Part shown: positions 19,393 through 28,701 of the stretch, in pieces | How positions within the stretch are numbered: position 1 is the first letter of the stretch | Layout: every line of letters starts with the position of its first letter | Assembly (NCBI RefSeq): GCF_049943125.1 | Contig: NZ_CP188040.1 | Span: 2,418,001-2,482,000 of the forward strand | Direction of reading: 5' to 3' | Length of the DNA stretch: 64,000 nt | Source: JAEXZL01 sp049943125 | GTDB lineage: Bacteria; Bacillota; Clostridia; Clostridiales; Clostridiaceae | Position numbers and translations under genes: made by a program | The notes under the pieces: model-generated | Database searches by the model: none | What the model saw: the letters and a program-made list of their open reading frames with translations, nothing else | What the model was told of the DNA's origin: nothing

Positions 19393-20616
19393 ATGAAGAG
19401 TCAATTAACAGTGAAGTATTCATTAGTACAGGGGAGCTATTGGGCAGCCTTTTGTTCAGTTATTGGTTATGCTTCTCCTTTTTTGTTATCAAGAGATTTT
19501 ACTGCCTCGAATATCGGTGTTTTGATGGCATGGGGTAATGTATTATCTGTAATATTACAGCCGCTTGTAGCCTCTATGGCTGACAGGAGTAGAAGGGTAA
19601 GGCTTAATGCCTTATCGGCAATTATAGCTTCTATAGGTTTATTTTCTGCTGCGCTTCTCTATATAATTCCTAACAGCTTTTATATAACAGCTGGTCTTTT
19701 TGCAGTAATACTGACCATAACCAGTATGATGATGCCTATGGTTAATTCTCTCAGTGTTAAGCTTACAAACAGAGGCTATAATGTGAATTATGGAATAGCT
19801 AGAGGAGTTGGTTCACTGGCTTATGCTGGAGTATCTTATTTATTAGGGTATTTAATTAAGTTTTATGGAGAAAATATAATAATAGTAGTAGTACTAATAT
19901 TGTATATGATTTTAGTGCTGATTCTTTTATGGTTTAAAGCTCCTAAGGAAGAGCTCCTTAGGGAAAATAGTTCCACGGAACAAGATGCAGCTCCCTTAGA
20001 GAAGGATTCATTACTTACCTTTATAAAGAGATATAAGAGATTCTTCTTTATGAATATTGGTATCATATGCCTCTTTACCTTTCACAACATAATAAATACT
20101 TATCTTTTGCAGATTATGGTTAATGTAGGGGGAGACAGCAGAGACATGGGAGTATCCATTGCCATTGCAGCACTTCTAGAGCTGCCCACGATGTTCCTGT
20201 TCTCAATTATAGTTAAAAGGGTAGAGGCAAACAAATTATTAAAGATAGCTGCTATCTTCTTTACTATAAAAGCTATAGCCTTTTATTTATCTTCCTCAGT
20301 GCTTGGTATCCACATAAGCCAGCTTTTTCAGTCCGTATCCTTTGCTCTTTATATACCAGCATCGGTACACTACACCAATATCCTTATGAGCAATAGTGAT
20401 AAGATAAAAGGTCAGGCAATGATATCTGCAGCAATGACAGCTGCGGGAGTGACAGGAAACTTACTAGGAGGATATCTTCTTGATGCTAGCGGAGCTGAAG
20501 CTATGCTGTTAGTTGGCCTAATATTTTCAATTGTAGGTATGGTGATATTTCTTTTATCAACGCCATTACCTGAGTCTAGAACTCATAGAAACCAAGACAA
20601 CTCTGCTATTGTTTAA
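19393..20616 (+). CDS. MFS transporter, LacY-like
   Basis: The 407-residue product has about twelve hydrophobic segments in two halves joined by a charged cytoplasmic loop (around residues 185-210). The loop after segment 2 (MADRSRRVRLNAL) fits the MFS motif A position. Overall pattern, with QGSYWAAFCSVIGYASPFLL at the start, resembles the MFS_1-like/nucleoside and oligosaccharide symporter group. Substrate cannot be read from the sequence. AAGGAGC precedes the ATG. It is a single-gene unit. Confidence 0.75.
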   Translation: MKSQLTVKYSLVQGSYWAAFCSVIGYASPFLLSRDFTASNIGVLMAWGNVLSVILQPLVASMADRSRRVRLNALSAIIASIGLFSAALLYIIPNSFYITAGLFAVILTITSMMMPMVNSLSVKLTNRGYNVNYGIARGVGSLAYAGVSYLLGYLIKFYGENIIIVVVLILYMILVLILLWFKAPKEELLRENSSTEQDAAPLEKDSLLTFIKRYKRFFFMNIGIICLFTFHNIINTYLLQIMVNVGGDSRDMGVSIAIAALLELPTMFLFSIIVKRVEANKLLKIAAIFFTIKAIAFYLSSSVLGIHISQLFQSVSFALYIPASVHYTNILMSNSDKIKGQAMISAAMTAAGVTGNLLGGYLLDASGAEAMLLVGLIFSIVGMVIFLLSTPLPESRTHRNQDNSAIV

Positions 20617-20661
20617 TAGTTTTGATAATAGAGTTATCGTATGTTTCTGGCTTATTCATTA

Positions 20662-20690
20662 TTGCATTGAATATAAAAATCATCTATAAT
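20662..20690 (+). promoter_or_regulatory. promoter of the Na/phosphate cotransporter gene
   Basis: TTGCAT (20662-20667), 17 bases and TATAAT (20685-20690) form a good housekeeping promoter. The distance to the TTG start at 20738 is about 40 bases from the expected transcription start. Confidence 0.8.
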
Positions 20691-20737
20691 TAAAGAGCTT
20701 AAAAAATAGTCGAAACGATGGATGGAGGTAATCAGAT

Positions 20738-22357
20738 TTGGACGACTTCAATATAGTGTCAACCCTGATTGGATTAATTGGAGGTTTAGGCTTATTCCTA
20801 TATGGTATGAATCTTATGGGAGACGGTCTTGAAAATGCTGCAGGTGATAAACTAAAAAATATATTAGAAAAAGTGACCTCAAATCCTATTTCAGCAGTAA
20901 TAGTTGGTGCTTTAGTAACCATGGTAATACAGAGCAGCAGTGCTACTACAGTAATGGTGGTTGGCTTTGTTAATGCAGGACTTATGAATTTATTTCAAGC
21001 TACAGGCATCATTATGGGTGCAAATATAGGTACAACAATAACAGCACAGCTTGTTGCTTTTGATCTTGATCAAATTGCACCTATTGCTGTTGGTATCGGT
21101 GCAGCTTTAGTCCTCTTTTCTAAGAACAAAAAGACAAAGGATATTGCAAGTATAATATTAGGCTTTGGTATTCTCTTTTTAGGTATGGGTTATATGGGAG
21201 ATGCTATGAAGCCAATATCACAGACACCTCAATTCACAAATTTAATTCTAGCAATTGGGGATAACAAGTTTTTAGGTATTATAGCTGGTCTTGGACTTAC
21301 AGCAATTGTTCAAAGCTCCTCAGCAACAACAGGTATATTAATTGCCCTGGCATCTACAGGCTCTATTGGTATTAATGTAGCTCTTCCAATAATATTTGGT
21401 TGTAACATAGGTACTTGTGTAACTGCATTAATTTCCTCTGTGGGAACGTCAAAAACAGCTCATAAGGCAGCTTTCATACACCTTGCTTTTAATGTTTTTG
21501 GAACCTTAATATTTATACCTTTTATGGGTGCTATAGGAAATATAGTTCAGAACATAAGCCCTGGTGATGTATCAAGACAGGTTGCTAATGCTCATACAAT
21601 ATTTAATGTTTCCAATACCTTAATCATGATTCCATTTATTAAATATCTTATTTTAATAGTGAATAAAATTGTCCCTGGTGAAGATGTAGTGGAAAAAGCA
21701 GGACCTAAATATCTTGATGATAGATTGCTTGAAACCCCTATAATAGCATCTGGACAGGTGATGAAAGAAACAGTGCGTATGGCTACAAAGGCTAAGGAGA
21801 ACTTAATGCTTTCAATAGAAGCATTTAATACCGATGATGAAGCTCTGGCAAAGAAGGTTTATAGCAACGAAAAGCTCATTAACATTCTAGAAGAAAGCAT
21901 AACTAGTTATTTAGTAAAGCTTTCTCAAACAGATATATCTGCTAAGGAAAATGAGATTCTTCAGTCCACTTACTATGTAGTTAATGATATTGAACGTATA
22001 GGAGATCATGCTGAGAACATAGCTGATTTAACTCTAGAAAAAATCAACAGAGGCTTAACTCATTCTAAAGAAGCAGAAGGAGAGCTGAAAAATATATTTA
22101 GCTATACCTTAAATGCTTTAGAGCTTGCTATAGACGCTTATGAGCATAGAGATGCTAAGATGGCGGAGGGAGTATATCCTCTAGAAGAAAAGGTAGATCA
22201 GCTGCAGAGAGAGTACAGAGAGGCTCATATAAAGAGACTTAATGAAGGAAAATGCAGTGCTTATACTGGAACCTTATACATAGATACCTTAAGTAATCTT
22301 GAAAGAATTAGTGATCATGCTGTTAACATAGCAGAGAGTGTTTTAAATAGAAAATAA
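20738..22357 (+). CDS. Na/phosphate cotransporter family protein with PhoU-like tail
   Basis: Membrane protein of 539 residues. The first ~310 residues hold two homologous halves, each with the QSSSATT motif (VIQSSSATTVMVVG and IVQSSSATTGILIAL), the signature of the Na+/Pi (NptA/SLC34-like) family. Residues about 340-539 are helical and resemble PhoU, with the repeated IERIGDHAENIADL and LERISDHAVNIAES motifs. Start is TTG behind GGAGG. Role is probably phosphate uptake or export coupled to sodium, possibly with metal-binding regulation by the PhoU part. Confidence 0.92.
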   Translation: MDDFNIVSTLIGLIGGLGLFLYGMNLMGDGLENAAGDKLKNILEKVTSNPISAVIVGALVTMVIQSSSATTVMVVGFVNAGLMNLFQATGIIMGANIGTTITAQLVAFDLDQIAPIAVGIGAALVLFSKNKKTKDIASIILGFGILFLGMGYMGDAMKPISQTPQFTNLILAIGDNKFLGIIAGLGLTAIVQSSSATTGILIALASTGSIGINVALPIIFGCNIGTCVTALISSVGTSKTAHKAAFIHLAFNVFGTLIFIPFMGAIGNIVQNISPGDVSRQVANAHTIFNVSNTLIMIPFIKYLILIVNKIVPGEDVVEKAGPKYLDDRLLETPIIASGQVMKETVRMATKAKENLMLSIEAFNTDDEALAKKVYSNEKLINILEESITSYLVKLSQTDISAKENEILQSTYYVVNDIERIGDHAENIADLTLEKINRGLTHSKEAEGELKNIFSYTLNALELAIDAYEHRDAKMAEGVYPLEEKVDQLQREYREAHIKRLNEGKCSAYTGTLYIDTLSNLERISDHAVNIAESVLNRK

Positions 22358-22370
22358 TAATTAAAATTTC

Positions 22371-22405
22371 AGGGAGCACAGCATTTATAGCTGTGCTCCC
22401 TTTTT
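22371..22405 (+). terminator. terminator after the Na/phosphate gene
   Basis: GGGAGCACAGC (22372-22382) pairs perfectly with GCTGTGCTCCC (22390-22400) around a seven-base loop, followed by five T. Confidence 0.93.
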
Positions 22406-22524
22406 AGAAGGCTTGTATTCAAGTAGTTTCAATGGATAAGCTTAAAAGCACTCCACTATTAGAGGTATTTTTTTATTATATATGTACACACTATCTTTAT
22501 ATCTTACCAATAAGGAGGGATATA

Positions 22525-23331
22525 ATGAAGGTGACAGCTACTATTGTAGATAGAACCAGGTTATATATATATTCAGCACTTTTAGCTTTTTTAGTTATGG
22601 CTTTCTTTTCATCAGCTGCTCATGCCTCTTACCTTGAGGATACCCTTAAGCCTAAGAGAGGAAACCAGGAACAAAAGATAACTGACAAAAAAAATAAAGA
22701 GCCGCAAAGGATAATACTGATCGATCCAGGTCATGGAGGCTATGATGGAGGAGCAAAGTCTAAAAATGGAACTGTTGAAAAAAATCTTAACCTTTCTATA
22801 GCTATTAAGGCTAAAATGGAGCTAGAAAAAGTAGGCTATAAGGTTTTTATGACTAGAGACAAGGATGAAAGCTTGAACAGCCCTTCAGGATCAAAATACA
22901 GCTCTAAGAAGGTTGAGGATTTAACCAATAGATGCAATAAAAAGAAAGAAGTAAACTGTGATATGTTTATCAGCATACATCAAAATACCTTCCCTAAAGG
23001 CTCTGTAAAAGGAGCTCAAGTATGGTATTCTAATTTTGAGGAAAGCAAATACCTGGCTAAAACTATCCAGGAGTGCTTAAGAGAGTATTTAGATCCCACC
23101 AATAAGAGAATAGAAAAGCCTGCCCTTGATAGCTATAAAATACTCAGAGATGGCTATGAAGCTCCATCAGTTATTGTTGAATGTGGCTTTATAACTAATT
23201 ATGAAGAGGAGCAAAGGCTAAAGGATGAAGCTTATCAGAAAAAAATAGCTGAGGCAATTGCAGCATCAGTTAATAGATATTATGAAGACTTTAAGGTAAG
23301 GGCAGAGAGAGGAGCAGAAGCTCCTCAATAA
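22525..23331 (+). CDS. N-acetylmuramoyl-L-alanine amidase, CwlD-like
   Basis: A zinc amidase of the Amidase_3 family that cleaves the bond between muramic acid and the stem peptide. The product of 268 residues has an amino-terminal membrane segment or signal (residues about 12-32), a charged spacer, then the catalytic domain: IDPGHGGYDGGAKS, FISIHQNTF and VIVECGFITNYEEE. An ATG at 22432 is in frame, but AAGGAGGG directly precedes the ATG at 22525, which I chose. A second family member lies at 50184. Confidence 0.88.
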   Translation: MKVTATIVDRTRLYIYSALLAFLVMAFFSSAAHASYLEDTLKPKRGNQEQKITDKKNKEPQRIILIDPGHGGYDGGAKSKNGTVEKNLNLSIAIKAKMELEKVGYKVFMTRDKDESLNSPSGSKYSSKKVEDLTNRCNKKKEVNCDMFISIHQNTFPKGSVKGAQVWYSNFEESKYLAKTIQECLREYLDPTNKRIEKPALDSYKILRDGYEAPSVIVECGFITNYEEEQRLKDEAYQKKIAEAIAASVNRYYEDFKVRAERGAEAPQ

Positions 23332-23388
23332 TAGTCTCGTGAAAAGAAGAAATATAATTATTTCCGGGGCAATATAATAGCTTTAATA

Positions 23389-23414
23389 GACTTCCTAGAT
23401 TGGGAGTCTTTTTT
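23389..23414 (+). terminator. terminator after the amidase gene
   Basis: GACTTCC (23389-23395) pairs with GGGAGTC (23402-23408) with one G-T pair, followed by six T. It separates the amidase gene from the convergent gene on the minus strand, whose stop codon lies right at its edge. Confidence 0.78.
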
Positions 23415-24177
23415 ATTCAATAAGTATTAAGCTACCTTCAACCACTGTCATCCACCAGCTCTTACCTTCCATAAGGGTAATAGGAGCACCAGTATAGTCC
23501 CTAATTACCGTAGTGCTATTTAACTTTTCCCAGGTTCCTGAACATGCCTTTCCACCAGAAATTATTATGGCATTACCTTTATTCTTCTGATAATCCTTAT
23601 CAACAAGCTGGATAATCAGATTTGAAACCACAGGCGCATTGCTATTATCAAGGGATGAAGAATATTTATATAAGCCCTCCTCATATCTAAAGGTGCTGGA
23701 TATAGCTTTTGAATACCTAATATGAATTAGATCACCGCTATCCTTATAATATATAGGTAGTTTATCACTGGATTCCTCAAAGGAGAAGGTAGGAAGATTG
23801 TTGATGGCTATGGTATCTATTCTTTCCACCCCCAATGAGCTATAAGGAGAATTTTCATAATATAAGCCTTCATAGACACATTTATCTGAAGCGCCGTCAT
23901 AGCTCTCAAAAATAATGTCCCCCTGGTTCTCTCCGGTCAGCTCATTGATAACTATATCTTCTTTATAAATAGCTATGTAGGCTTCATCCTTCTGAAGAAC
24001 TGGATTTATTTCTTCTCCTGTGATAGGAGAGACATTAAGAGCATTTCCCTGTGGAGGTCTATATAAAGACCTCTCTGCGCATCTTTCAGCATGACTATAT
24101 AAAATAAATATGATTATTATTGTCATAGAAAAAAATATAAAAAAATCTATTTTATTTAAAGGTTTTCTATCAATCAT
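23413..24177 (-). CDS. DUF3048 (YerB)-like exported protein, shortened
   Basis: The 254-residue product has a basic start, one hydrophobic segment (residues about 10-27) and an extracellular domain. SPITGEEI at about residue 51 resembles the NPLTGE motif of YerB/DUF3048 lipoproteins. The carboxyl part, with GTWEKLNSTTVIRDYTGAPI followed by LMEGKSWWMTVV, resembles the end of that family. It is roughly 100 residues shorter than usual and lacks the lipobox. Family membership is inferred from these two motifs. It stands alone on the minus strand. Confidence 0.6.
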   Translation of the reverse strand: MIDRKPLNKIDFFIFFSMTIIIIFILYSHAERCAERSLYRPPQGNALNVSPITGEEINPVLQKDEAYIAIYKEDIVINELTGENQGDIIFESYDGASDKCVYEGLYYENSPYSSLGVERIDTIAINNLPTFSFEESSDKLPIYYKDSGDLIHIRYSKAISSTFRYEEGLYKYSSSLDNSNAPVVSNLIIQLVDKDYQKNKGNAIIISGGKACSGTWEKLNSTTVIRDYTGAPITLMEGKSWWMTVVEGSLILIE

Positions 24178-24299
24178 TTAAGACATCCCCTCTCTAGTTA
24201 ATTGCCTTATAAATTATAGTGGCTATTTCATTAATTTATGCAATAAATTCATCAAAAATGTTTAAAACTATCAAATTTGATAAAATTGGACAAATCATA

Positions 24300-24328
24300 T
24301 TGAAAGGTATATATTGCCATGATAAGAT
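24300..24328 (+). promoter_or_regulatory. promoter of the methylaspartate-pathway operon
   Basis: TTGAAA (24300-24305), a 17-base spacer and TAAGAT (24323-24328) form a plausible housekeeping promoter just upstream of the GntR gene. Transcription would start near 24335, directly at the inverted repeat described next. Confidence 0.65.
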
Positions 24329-24336
24329 AATTATGG

Positions 24337-24356
24337 TTAATGGATTGGTCCATTAA
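24337..24356 (+). promoter_or_regulatory. inverted repeat, probable GntR operator
   Basis: TTAATGGA (24337-24344), spacer TTGG, TCCATTAA (24349-24356): a perfect 8+8 palindrome placed at about +3 to +22 of the predicted transcript, 20 bases before the GntR start codon. An operator here would block initiation, so autoregulation of the whole operon by the GntR protein is likely. The binding itself is inferred. Confidence 0.62.
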
Positions 24357-24376
24357 TCCAATGGGGGGCGGTATAT

Positions 24377-25345
24377 ATGGAGATTAGGCTTAATAGAAAT
24401 AGTGGGGGACCTCTCTACCTTCAGGTAAAGAGTCAGATAATGGATATGATTAATCAGGGAGAGCTTAAGGTAGGCTATAAAATGCCCACGGAAAGAGAGC
24501 TTTCCAGAGTTCTAGGAATAAGTAGAAATACCATTAGCTCTGCTTATAAGGAGCTGGAGCTGGAAGGTGTATTAAAGTCTATCCAGGGTAAGGGTACCTT
24601 TATTTCAGAGCAGAATACAGTGTGGAAGATGAGGGATTCAAAAGAGAAAATCTATAAATTCTTAGATTTAGCTTTTGAAGAGGCCATTGGAAGCGGTATC
24701 AGTGGTGAAAACTTTCTAGAGCTTGTTGCGAGATATACAGAAGAAAAGATTGATAAGATGAATAAAACTACAGCTATATATGTAGAATGTAATGTTGAGC
24801 AATCAAGAATGTTTAGCACTCAGTTAAGCTATTCAACAGATATGCTGGTTGTTCCTATAACCATAAATGATTTAAGAAATATGGATGATAAAACTAAAAA
24901 AGCTATAGAAGACAGTCAAATTATTGTATCTACCTTCAATCATGTAAGTGAGGTTTCCAGATTAACCGCAGCATATAAAAAGGAGATTTTAGGGGTAGCG
25001 ATTAATGCTGATCTAGGTACCATTGTAAAGATTGCTAGGTACCCTAGTAGTACAAAGTTTGGCTTTTTTTGCATGTCCGAAGAATTTATGTTCAAGATAA
25101 AACAGGCTTTAGAGGAGGCGGGACTGGGAGATATAAATATTCAGTATTCCAATAGCTATGATAAAGAGGTAATACAGGAGATTGTAGACAGCTCAGATGT
25201 TATTTTGGTATCTCCTGGGAGATATAAGGATATAGAAGTGTTTAATCATGACAAAAAGGATGTAATAAAATTTATATATAACTTAGACGAAGGGTCTGTT
25301 AAAGCCCTAAAGTCAAAAATTATTGAGCTTAATATTCCACTATAA
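24377..25345 (+). CDS. GntR-family regulator of glutamate fermentation
   Basis: The 322-residue product begins with a GntR winged helix (residues about 1-75): GPLYLQVKSQIMDMINQGEL, KMPTERELSRVLGISRNTIS and the wing GVLKSIQGKGTFI. After a linker, residues about 95-322 form an alpha/beta domain that is neither of the common FCD nor UTRA type by eye and may bind a small ligand. No aminotransferase-like domain is present. It is the first gene of the operon and is read 16 bases before glmS, so it presumably controls it. Start follows GGGGGGCGG. Confidence 0.85.
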   Translation: MEIRLNRNSGGPLYLQVKSQIMDMINQGELKVGYKMPTERELSRVLGISRNTISSAYKELELEGVLKSIQGKGTFISEQNTVWKMRDSKEKIYKFLDLAFEEAIGSGISGENFLELVARYTEEKIDKMNKTTAIYVECNVEQSRMFSTQLSYSTDMLVVPITINDLRNMDDKTKKAIEDSQIIVSTFNHVSEVSRLTAAYKKEILGVAINADLGTIVKIARYPSSTKFGFFCMSEEFMFKIKQALEEAGLGDINIQYSNSYDKEVIQEIVDSSDVILVSPGRYKDIEVFNHDKKDVIKFIYNLDEGSVKALKSKIIELNIPL

Positions 25346-25360
25346 TATGGAGGTAATAAA

Positions 25361-25774
25361 ATGGAAAAGAAAACCTTGATTCTGGGTGTTATTGGTGCAG
25401 ATTGTCACGCTGTGGGTAATAAGATACTGGAATATGGACTTACTGAAGCAGGCTTTAATGTGGTTAATATTGGAGTGCTATCACCTCAAGAAGACTTCAT
25501 TAATGCTGCACTAGAAACTAATGCGCAGGTTATTATGGTTTCATCTCTTTATGGTCATGGTGAGATAGATTGTAGGGGTATGAGAGAAAAGTGTCAGGAG
25601 GCAGGCTTAAAGGATATCCTTTTGTATGTTGGAGGAAATATAGTGGTTGGTAAACAGAATTGGGAAGAGGTTTATGGAAGATTTAAGTCCATGGGCTTCG
25701 ATAGAGTTTATCCACCTGGTACCTCAATTGAAACAGCTGTAGGGGATCTTAAGAAGGACTTACATCTTCAATAG
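25361..25774 (+). CDS. glmS: glutamate mutase sigma subunit (cobalamin-binding)
   Basis: The small B12-binding subunit of adenosylcobalamin-dependent glutamate mutase, which rearranges L-glutamate to (2S,3S)-3-methylaspartate. The 137-residue product has the cobalamin motif DCHAVG at residues 14-19 (DxHxxG, His16 the lower axial ligand), followed by [15 protein letters not shown] and the [10 protein letters not shown] segment. Length matches the family. It is followed by glmL and glmE, the other mutase genes. Confidence 0.95.
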   Translation: MEKKTLILGVIGADCHAVGNKILEYGLTEAGFNVVNIGVLSPQEDFINAALETNAQVIMVSSLYGHGEIDCRGMREKCQEAGLKDILLYVGGNIVVGKQNWEEVYGRFKSMGFDRVYPPGTSIETAVGDLKKDLHLQ

Positions 25775-25789
25775 AATGGAGGCGAAGTT

Positions 25790-27178
25790 GTGAAAGCATA
25801 TCTACTAATAGATTTTGGAAGCACCTATACCAAGTTAACTGCTGTAGATATTGAGAAGGAAGAGATAATAGCTACCTCGAAAGCCATAACCACTGTTGAA
25901 AAGGATATCATGGATGGCTTTTATAAGGCTTATGCTCTTCTAGAGGAAGGCTTCAAGGATGAAAAACCCAACTTTATAAAAAAGCTGGCCTGTTCCAGTG
26001 CCGCTGGAGGATTAAAGATTATTGCTATTGGCCTGGTGCCTGAGCTAACAGCAGAAGCAGCTAAGAGAGCTGCCCTAGGAGCAGGAGCAAGGGTTATGAA
26101 AACCTACAGCTTTGAGCTCACTGATGATGAGATAGAAGAGATTAAGGGGTTAAAACCAGATATGCTTCTTTTAGCAGGAGGAACTGATGGAGGGAATAAA
26201 GAGTGTATCCTTTATAATGCAGAGCTTATTGCTAGAAGTAATATAGGTGTGCCTGTAGTAGTGGCTGGTAATAAATCTGCTAATAGTAAGATAAGAGAAT
26301 TGTTTACTAAGGGAAATGTTGTCCATGCTGTTTGTGAAAATGTCATGCCAAGACTCAATGTAATTAATGTAGACCCTGCTAGAGATGAAATCCGCAAGAT
26401 TTTTATGGAAAGAATAATTCAGGCAAAGGGACTTCAAGGTGCAGAGGAATATACCAGCGGAGTCATGATGCCCACTCCTGCAGCAGTGCTAAGAGCTGCT
26501 AGAGTTTTAAGTGAGGGTAGTGATCTAGAGGAAGGCTATGGTGAGCTTATTGTAGCCGATATAGGGGGGGCAACCACAGATATTCATTCTATAGCTAAGG
26601 GTGAACCATCAAAGCCCGGTATCAACTTAAGAGGTTTGGAAGAGCCCTACGCTAAAAGAACCGTAGAAGGAGATTTAGGCATGAGATACTCGGCACTCTC
26701 CTTATGGGAGGCTGTGGGGAGCAGAAGAATTAAAAAGTATCTTAAGTTCAAGGATCTGAAGATAGAAGAAGCAGCTAGGTTCAGGCATGAAAATATTAGA
26801 TTTATACCGGAAACAATGGAAGAGGTAGACTTTGATGAGGCCATGGCCAAGGTATGCTTGGATGTTTCCATGGAAAGACACTGTGGTTATTTAGAGCCTT
26901 ATTATTCTCCCATGGGTATGGTTTACAATCAGGTGGGCAAGGACTTAATGGAAACAAAATATATTATAGGTACAGGAGGGGTACTTGTTCATAGTGAGAA
27001 TCCTAAAGAAATTTTAGAAGCCTGTGTTTATAACACGGATAATATTAATTCTTTAAAACCGAGGTATCCAGGCTTTATTCTGGATGAAAAATATATCTTA
27101 TCAGCCATGGGATTACTCAGTGAGGATTTACCAGATATGGCAGTGAGAATAATGAAAAAGTATCTTATACAATTATAA
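25790..27178 (+). CDS. glmL: GlmL, ATPase partner of glutamate mutase
   Basis: GlmL (MutL) is an actin/Hsp70-fold ATPase found between the two mutase subunits; it is thought to reactivate the enzyme by exchanging damaged cobalamin. The 462-residue product has the phosphate-binding segments [15 protein letters not shown] near the start and [15 protein letters not shown] near residue 255. Start is GTG behind GGAGGCG. It shares no relation with mismatch-repair MutL despite the alternative name. Confidence 0.93.
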   Translation: MKAYLLIDFGSTYTKLTAVDIEKEEIIATSKAITTVEKDIMDGFYKAYALLEEGFKDEKPNFIKKLACSSAAGGLKIIAIGLVPELTAEAAKRAALGAGARVMKTYSFELTDDEIEEIKGLKPDMLLLAGGTDGGNKECILYNAELIARSNIGVPVVVAGNKSANSKIRELFTKGNVVHAVCENVMPRLNVINVDPARDEIRKIFMERIIQAKGLQGAEEYTSGVMMPTPAAVLRAARVLSEGSDLEEGYGELIVADIGGATTDIHSIAKGEPSKPGINLRGLEEPYAKRTVEGDLGMRYSALSLWEAVGSRRIKKYLKFKDLKIEEAARFRHENIRFIPETMEEVDFDEAMAKVCLDVSMERHCGYLEPYYSPMGMVYNQVGKDLMETKYIIGTGGVLVHSENPKEILEACVYNTDNINSLKPRYPGFILDEKYILSAMGLLSEDLPDMAVRIMKKYLIQL

Positions 27179-27198
27179 AAAGGTTAGGGGATATAAAA

Positions 27199-28659
27199 GT
27201 GAAACTAAAAAATAAAAAATGGAATGAAGATGAGTTTTTTAAGGTGCGTGAAGAGGTATTAAAACAGTGGCCAACTGGAAAAGAGGTTGACCTTCAGGAT
27301 GCTGTGGATTATTTGAAAAAGGTACCGGAGCATAAAAATTTTTCTAAAAAGCTTGTTAAAGCAAAGGAGGAAGGGATAACCCTAGCACAACCTCGAGCAG
27401 GAGTAGCATTAATAGAGGGGCATATAAACCTATTAACCTATCTTCAGAACCAAGGGGAGGCAGATTTGCTTCCATCAACTGTTGATAGCTATACAAGGCA
27501 GAACAGATATGAGGAATGTGAAGTAGGCATTAGAGAAAGCAGAATAACAGGAAGATCTCTTCTTAATGGCTTCCCTGTAGTTAATCACGGAATTCACGGC
27601 TGTAGGAAGGTATTTGAGGCTATCAATTTACCTGTAGAGGCTAGGCATGGAACTCCTGATGGAAGGCTGCTGGCAGAAATAATTCATGCTTCTGGATGGA
27701 CTTCTAACGAGGGAGGAGGAATTTCCTATAATATCCCTTATGCAAAAAGCATACCTCTTGAAAAATCCATTTTAGATTGGCAGTACTGTGATAGACTTGT
27801 AGGTTTCTATGAGGAGCAGGGTATAACTATAAATCGTGAGCCTTTCGGCCCACTTACAGGAACTCTAGTACCACCAAGTACCTCTAATTCTGTTGCAATA
27901 ATTGAAGCACTATTAGCTGCTGAGCAGGGAGTAAAGAATATCACTGTAGGATATGGCCAATGTGGAAATCTAATACAGGATGTAGCTGCTATAAGGGCTC
28001 TAGAGGATCAGGTTAATGAATATTTAAGCTTCTATGGTTATGAGGATGTATGTATAACTACAGTGTTCCATCAATGGATGGGAGGCTTCCCACAGGACGA
28101 AGCAAAGGCCTTTGGAGTAATTTCCAATGGAGCAGCTGCTGCTCAGCTGGCTGGAGCCACTAAGGTTATAGTAAAGACTCCTCATGAAGCTATAGGTATA
28201 CCAACTAAGGAAGCAAATGCCCTGGGCATTAAGACAACGAAGATGGTGTTGAACCTATTAAAGGGCCAGAGAATGCCATCATCTAATGAACTGATAGAAG
28301 AGATATCCATCATAAAAGCAGAAACCAGATGTATAATTGATAAGCTCTTTGAAATAGGGGAAGGAGACCTTGCTGTAGGAGCAGTAAAGGGCTTTGAACA
28401 GGGGATTATTGACGTTCCTTTTGCTCCAAGTAAATATAACCTGGGAAGAATGATGCCAGCAAGAGATAATAATGGTGCTGTAAGATACCTTATGTTTGGA
28501 AATATGCCTTTCTCAGCAGATATAAAGGATTTTAACATGAAAAAGCTGAGAGCTAGAGGAAAATATGAAAATAGAGCTGTAGGCTTCCAGATGACGGTGG
28601 ATGATATTTTTGCTGTTGGAAGAGGTAAGCTAGTGGGTAGACCAGAGGGAATAAAATAA
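27199..28659 (+). CDS. glmE: glutamate mutase epsilon subunit
   Basis: The catalytic TIM-barrel subunit of glutamate mutase; with GlmS it binds adenosylcobalamin and glutamate. The 486-residue product has the family segments [51 protein letters not shown] and [20 protein letters not shown]. Length matches the known subunit (about 483). Start is GTG behind AGGGGATA. It lies directly before the gene for the next enzyme of the pathway. Confidence 0.96.
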   Translation: MKLKNKKWNEDEFFKVREEVLKQWPTGKEVDLQDAVDYLKKVPEHKNFSKKLVKAKEEGITLAQPRAGVALIEGHINLLTYLQNQGEADLLPSTVDSYTRQNRYEECEVGIRESRITGRSLLNGFPVVNHGIHGCRKVFEAINLPVEARHGTPDGRLLAEIIHASGWTSNEGGGISYNIPYAKSIPLEKSILDWQYCDRLVGFYEEQGITINREPFGPLTGTLVPPSTSNSVAIIEALLAAEQGVKNITVGYGQCGNLIQDVAAIRALEDQVNEYLSFYGYEDVCITTVFHQWMGGFPQDEAKAFGVISNGAAAAQLAGATKVIVKTPHEAIGIPTKEANALGIKTTKMVLNLLKGQRMPSSNELIEEISIIKAETRCIIDKLFEIGEGDLAVGAVKGFEQGIIDVPFAPSKYNLGRMMPARDNNGAVRYLMFGNMPFSADIKDFNMKKLRARGKYENRAVGFQMTVDDIFAVGRGKLVGRPEGIK

Positions 28660-28701
28660 AAAGATACAGCAATCCATTATGAAAAAAGGAAGGTACAGTT
28701 T

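Noticed and set aside
25790..27178. DNA mismatch-repair protein MutL
   Set aside because: The alternative name of GlmL is MutL, but the sequence is an actin-fold ATPase without GHKL motifs.
26171..28538. Long open frames antisense to the glutamate mutase genes
   Set aside because: They lack ribosome binding sites and family motifs and simply mirror the codon pattern of the real genes on the plus strand.
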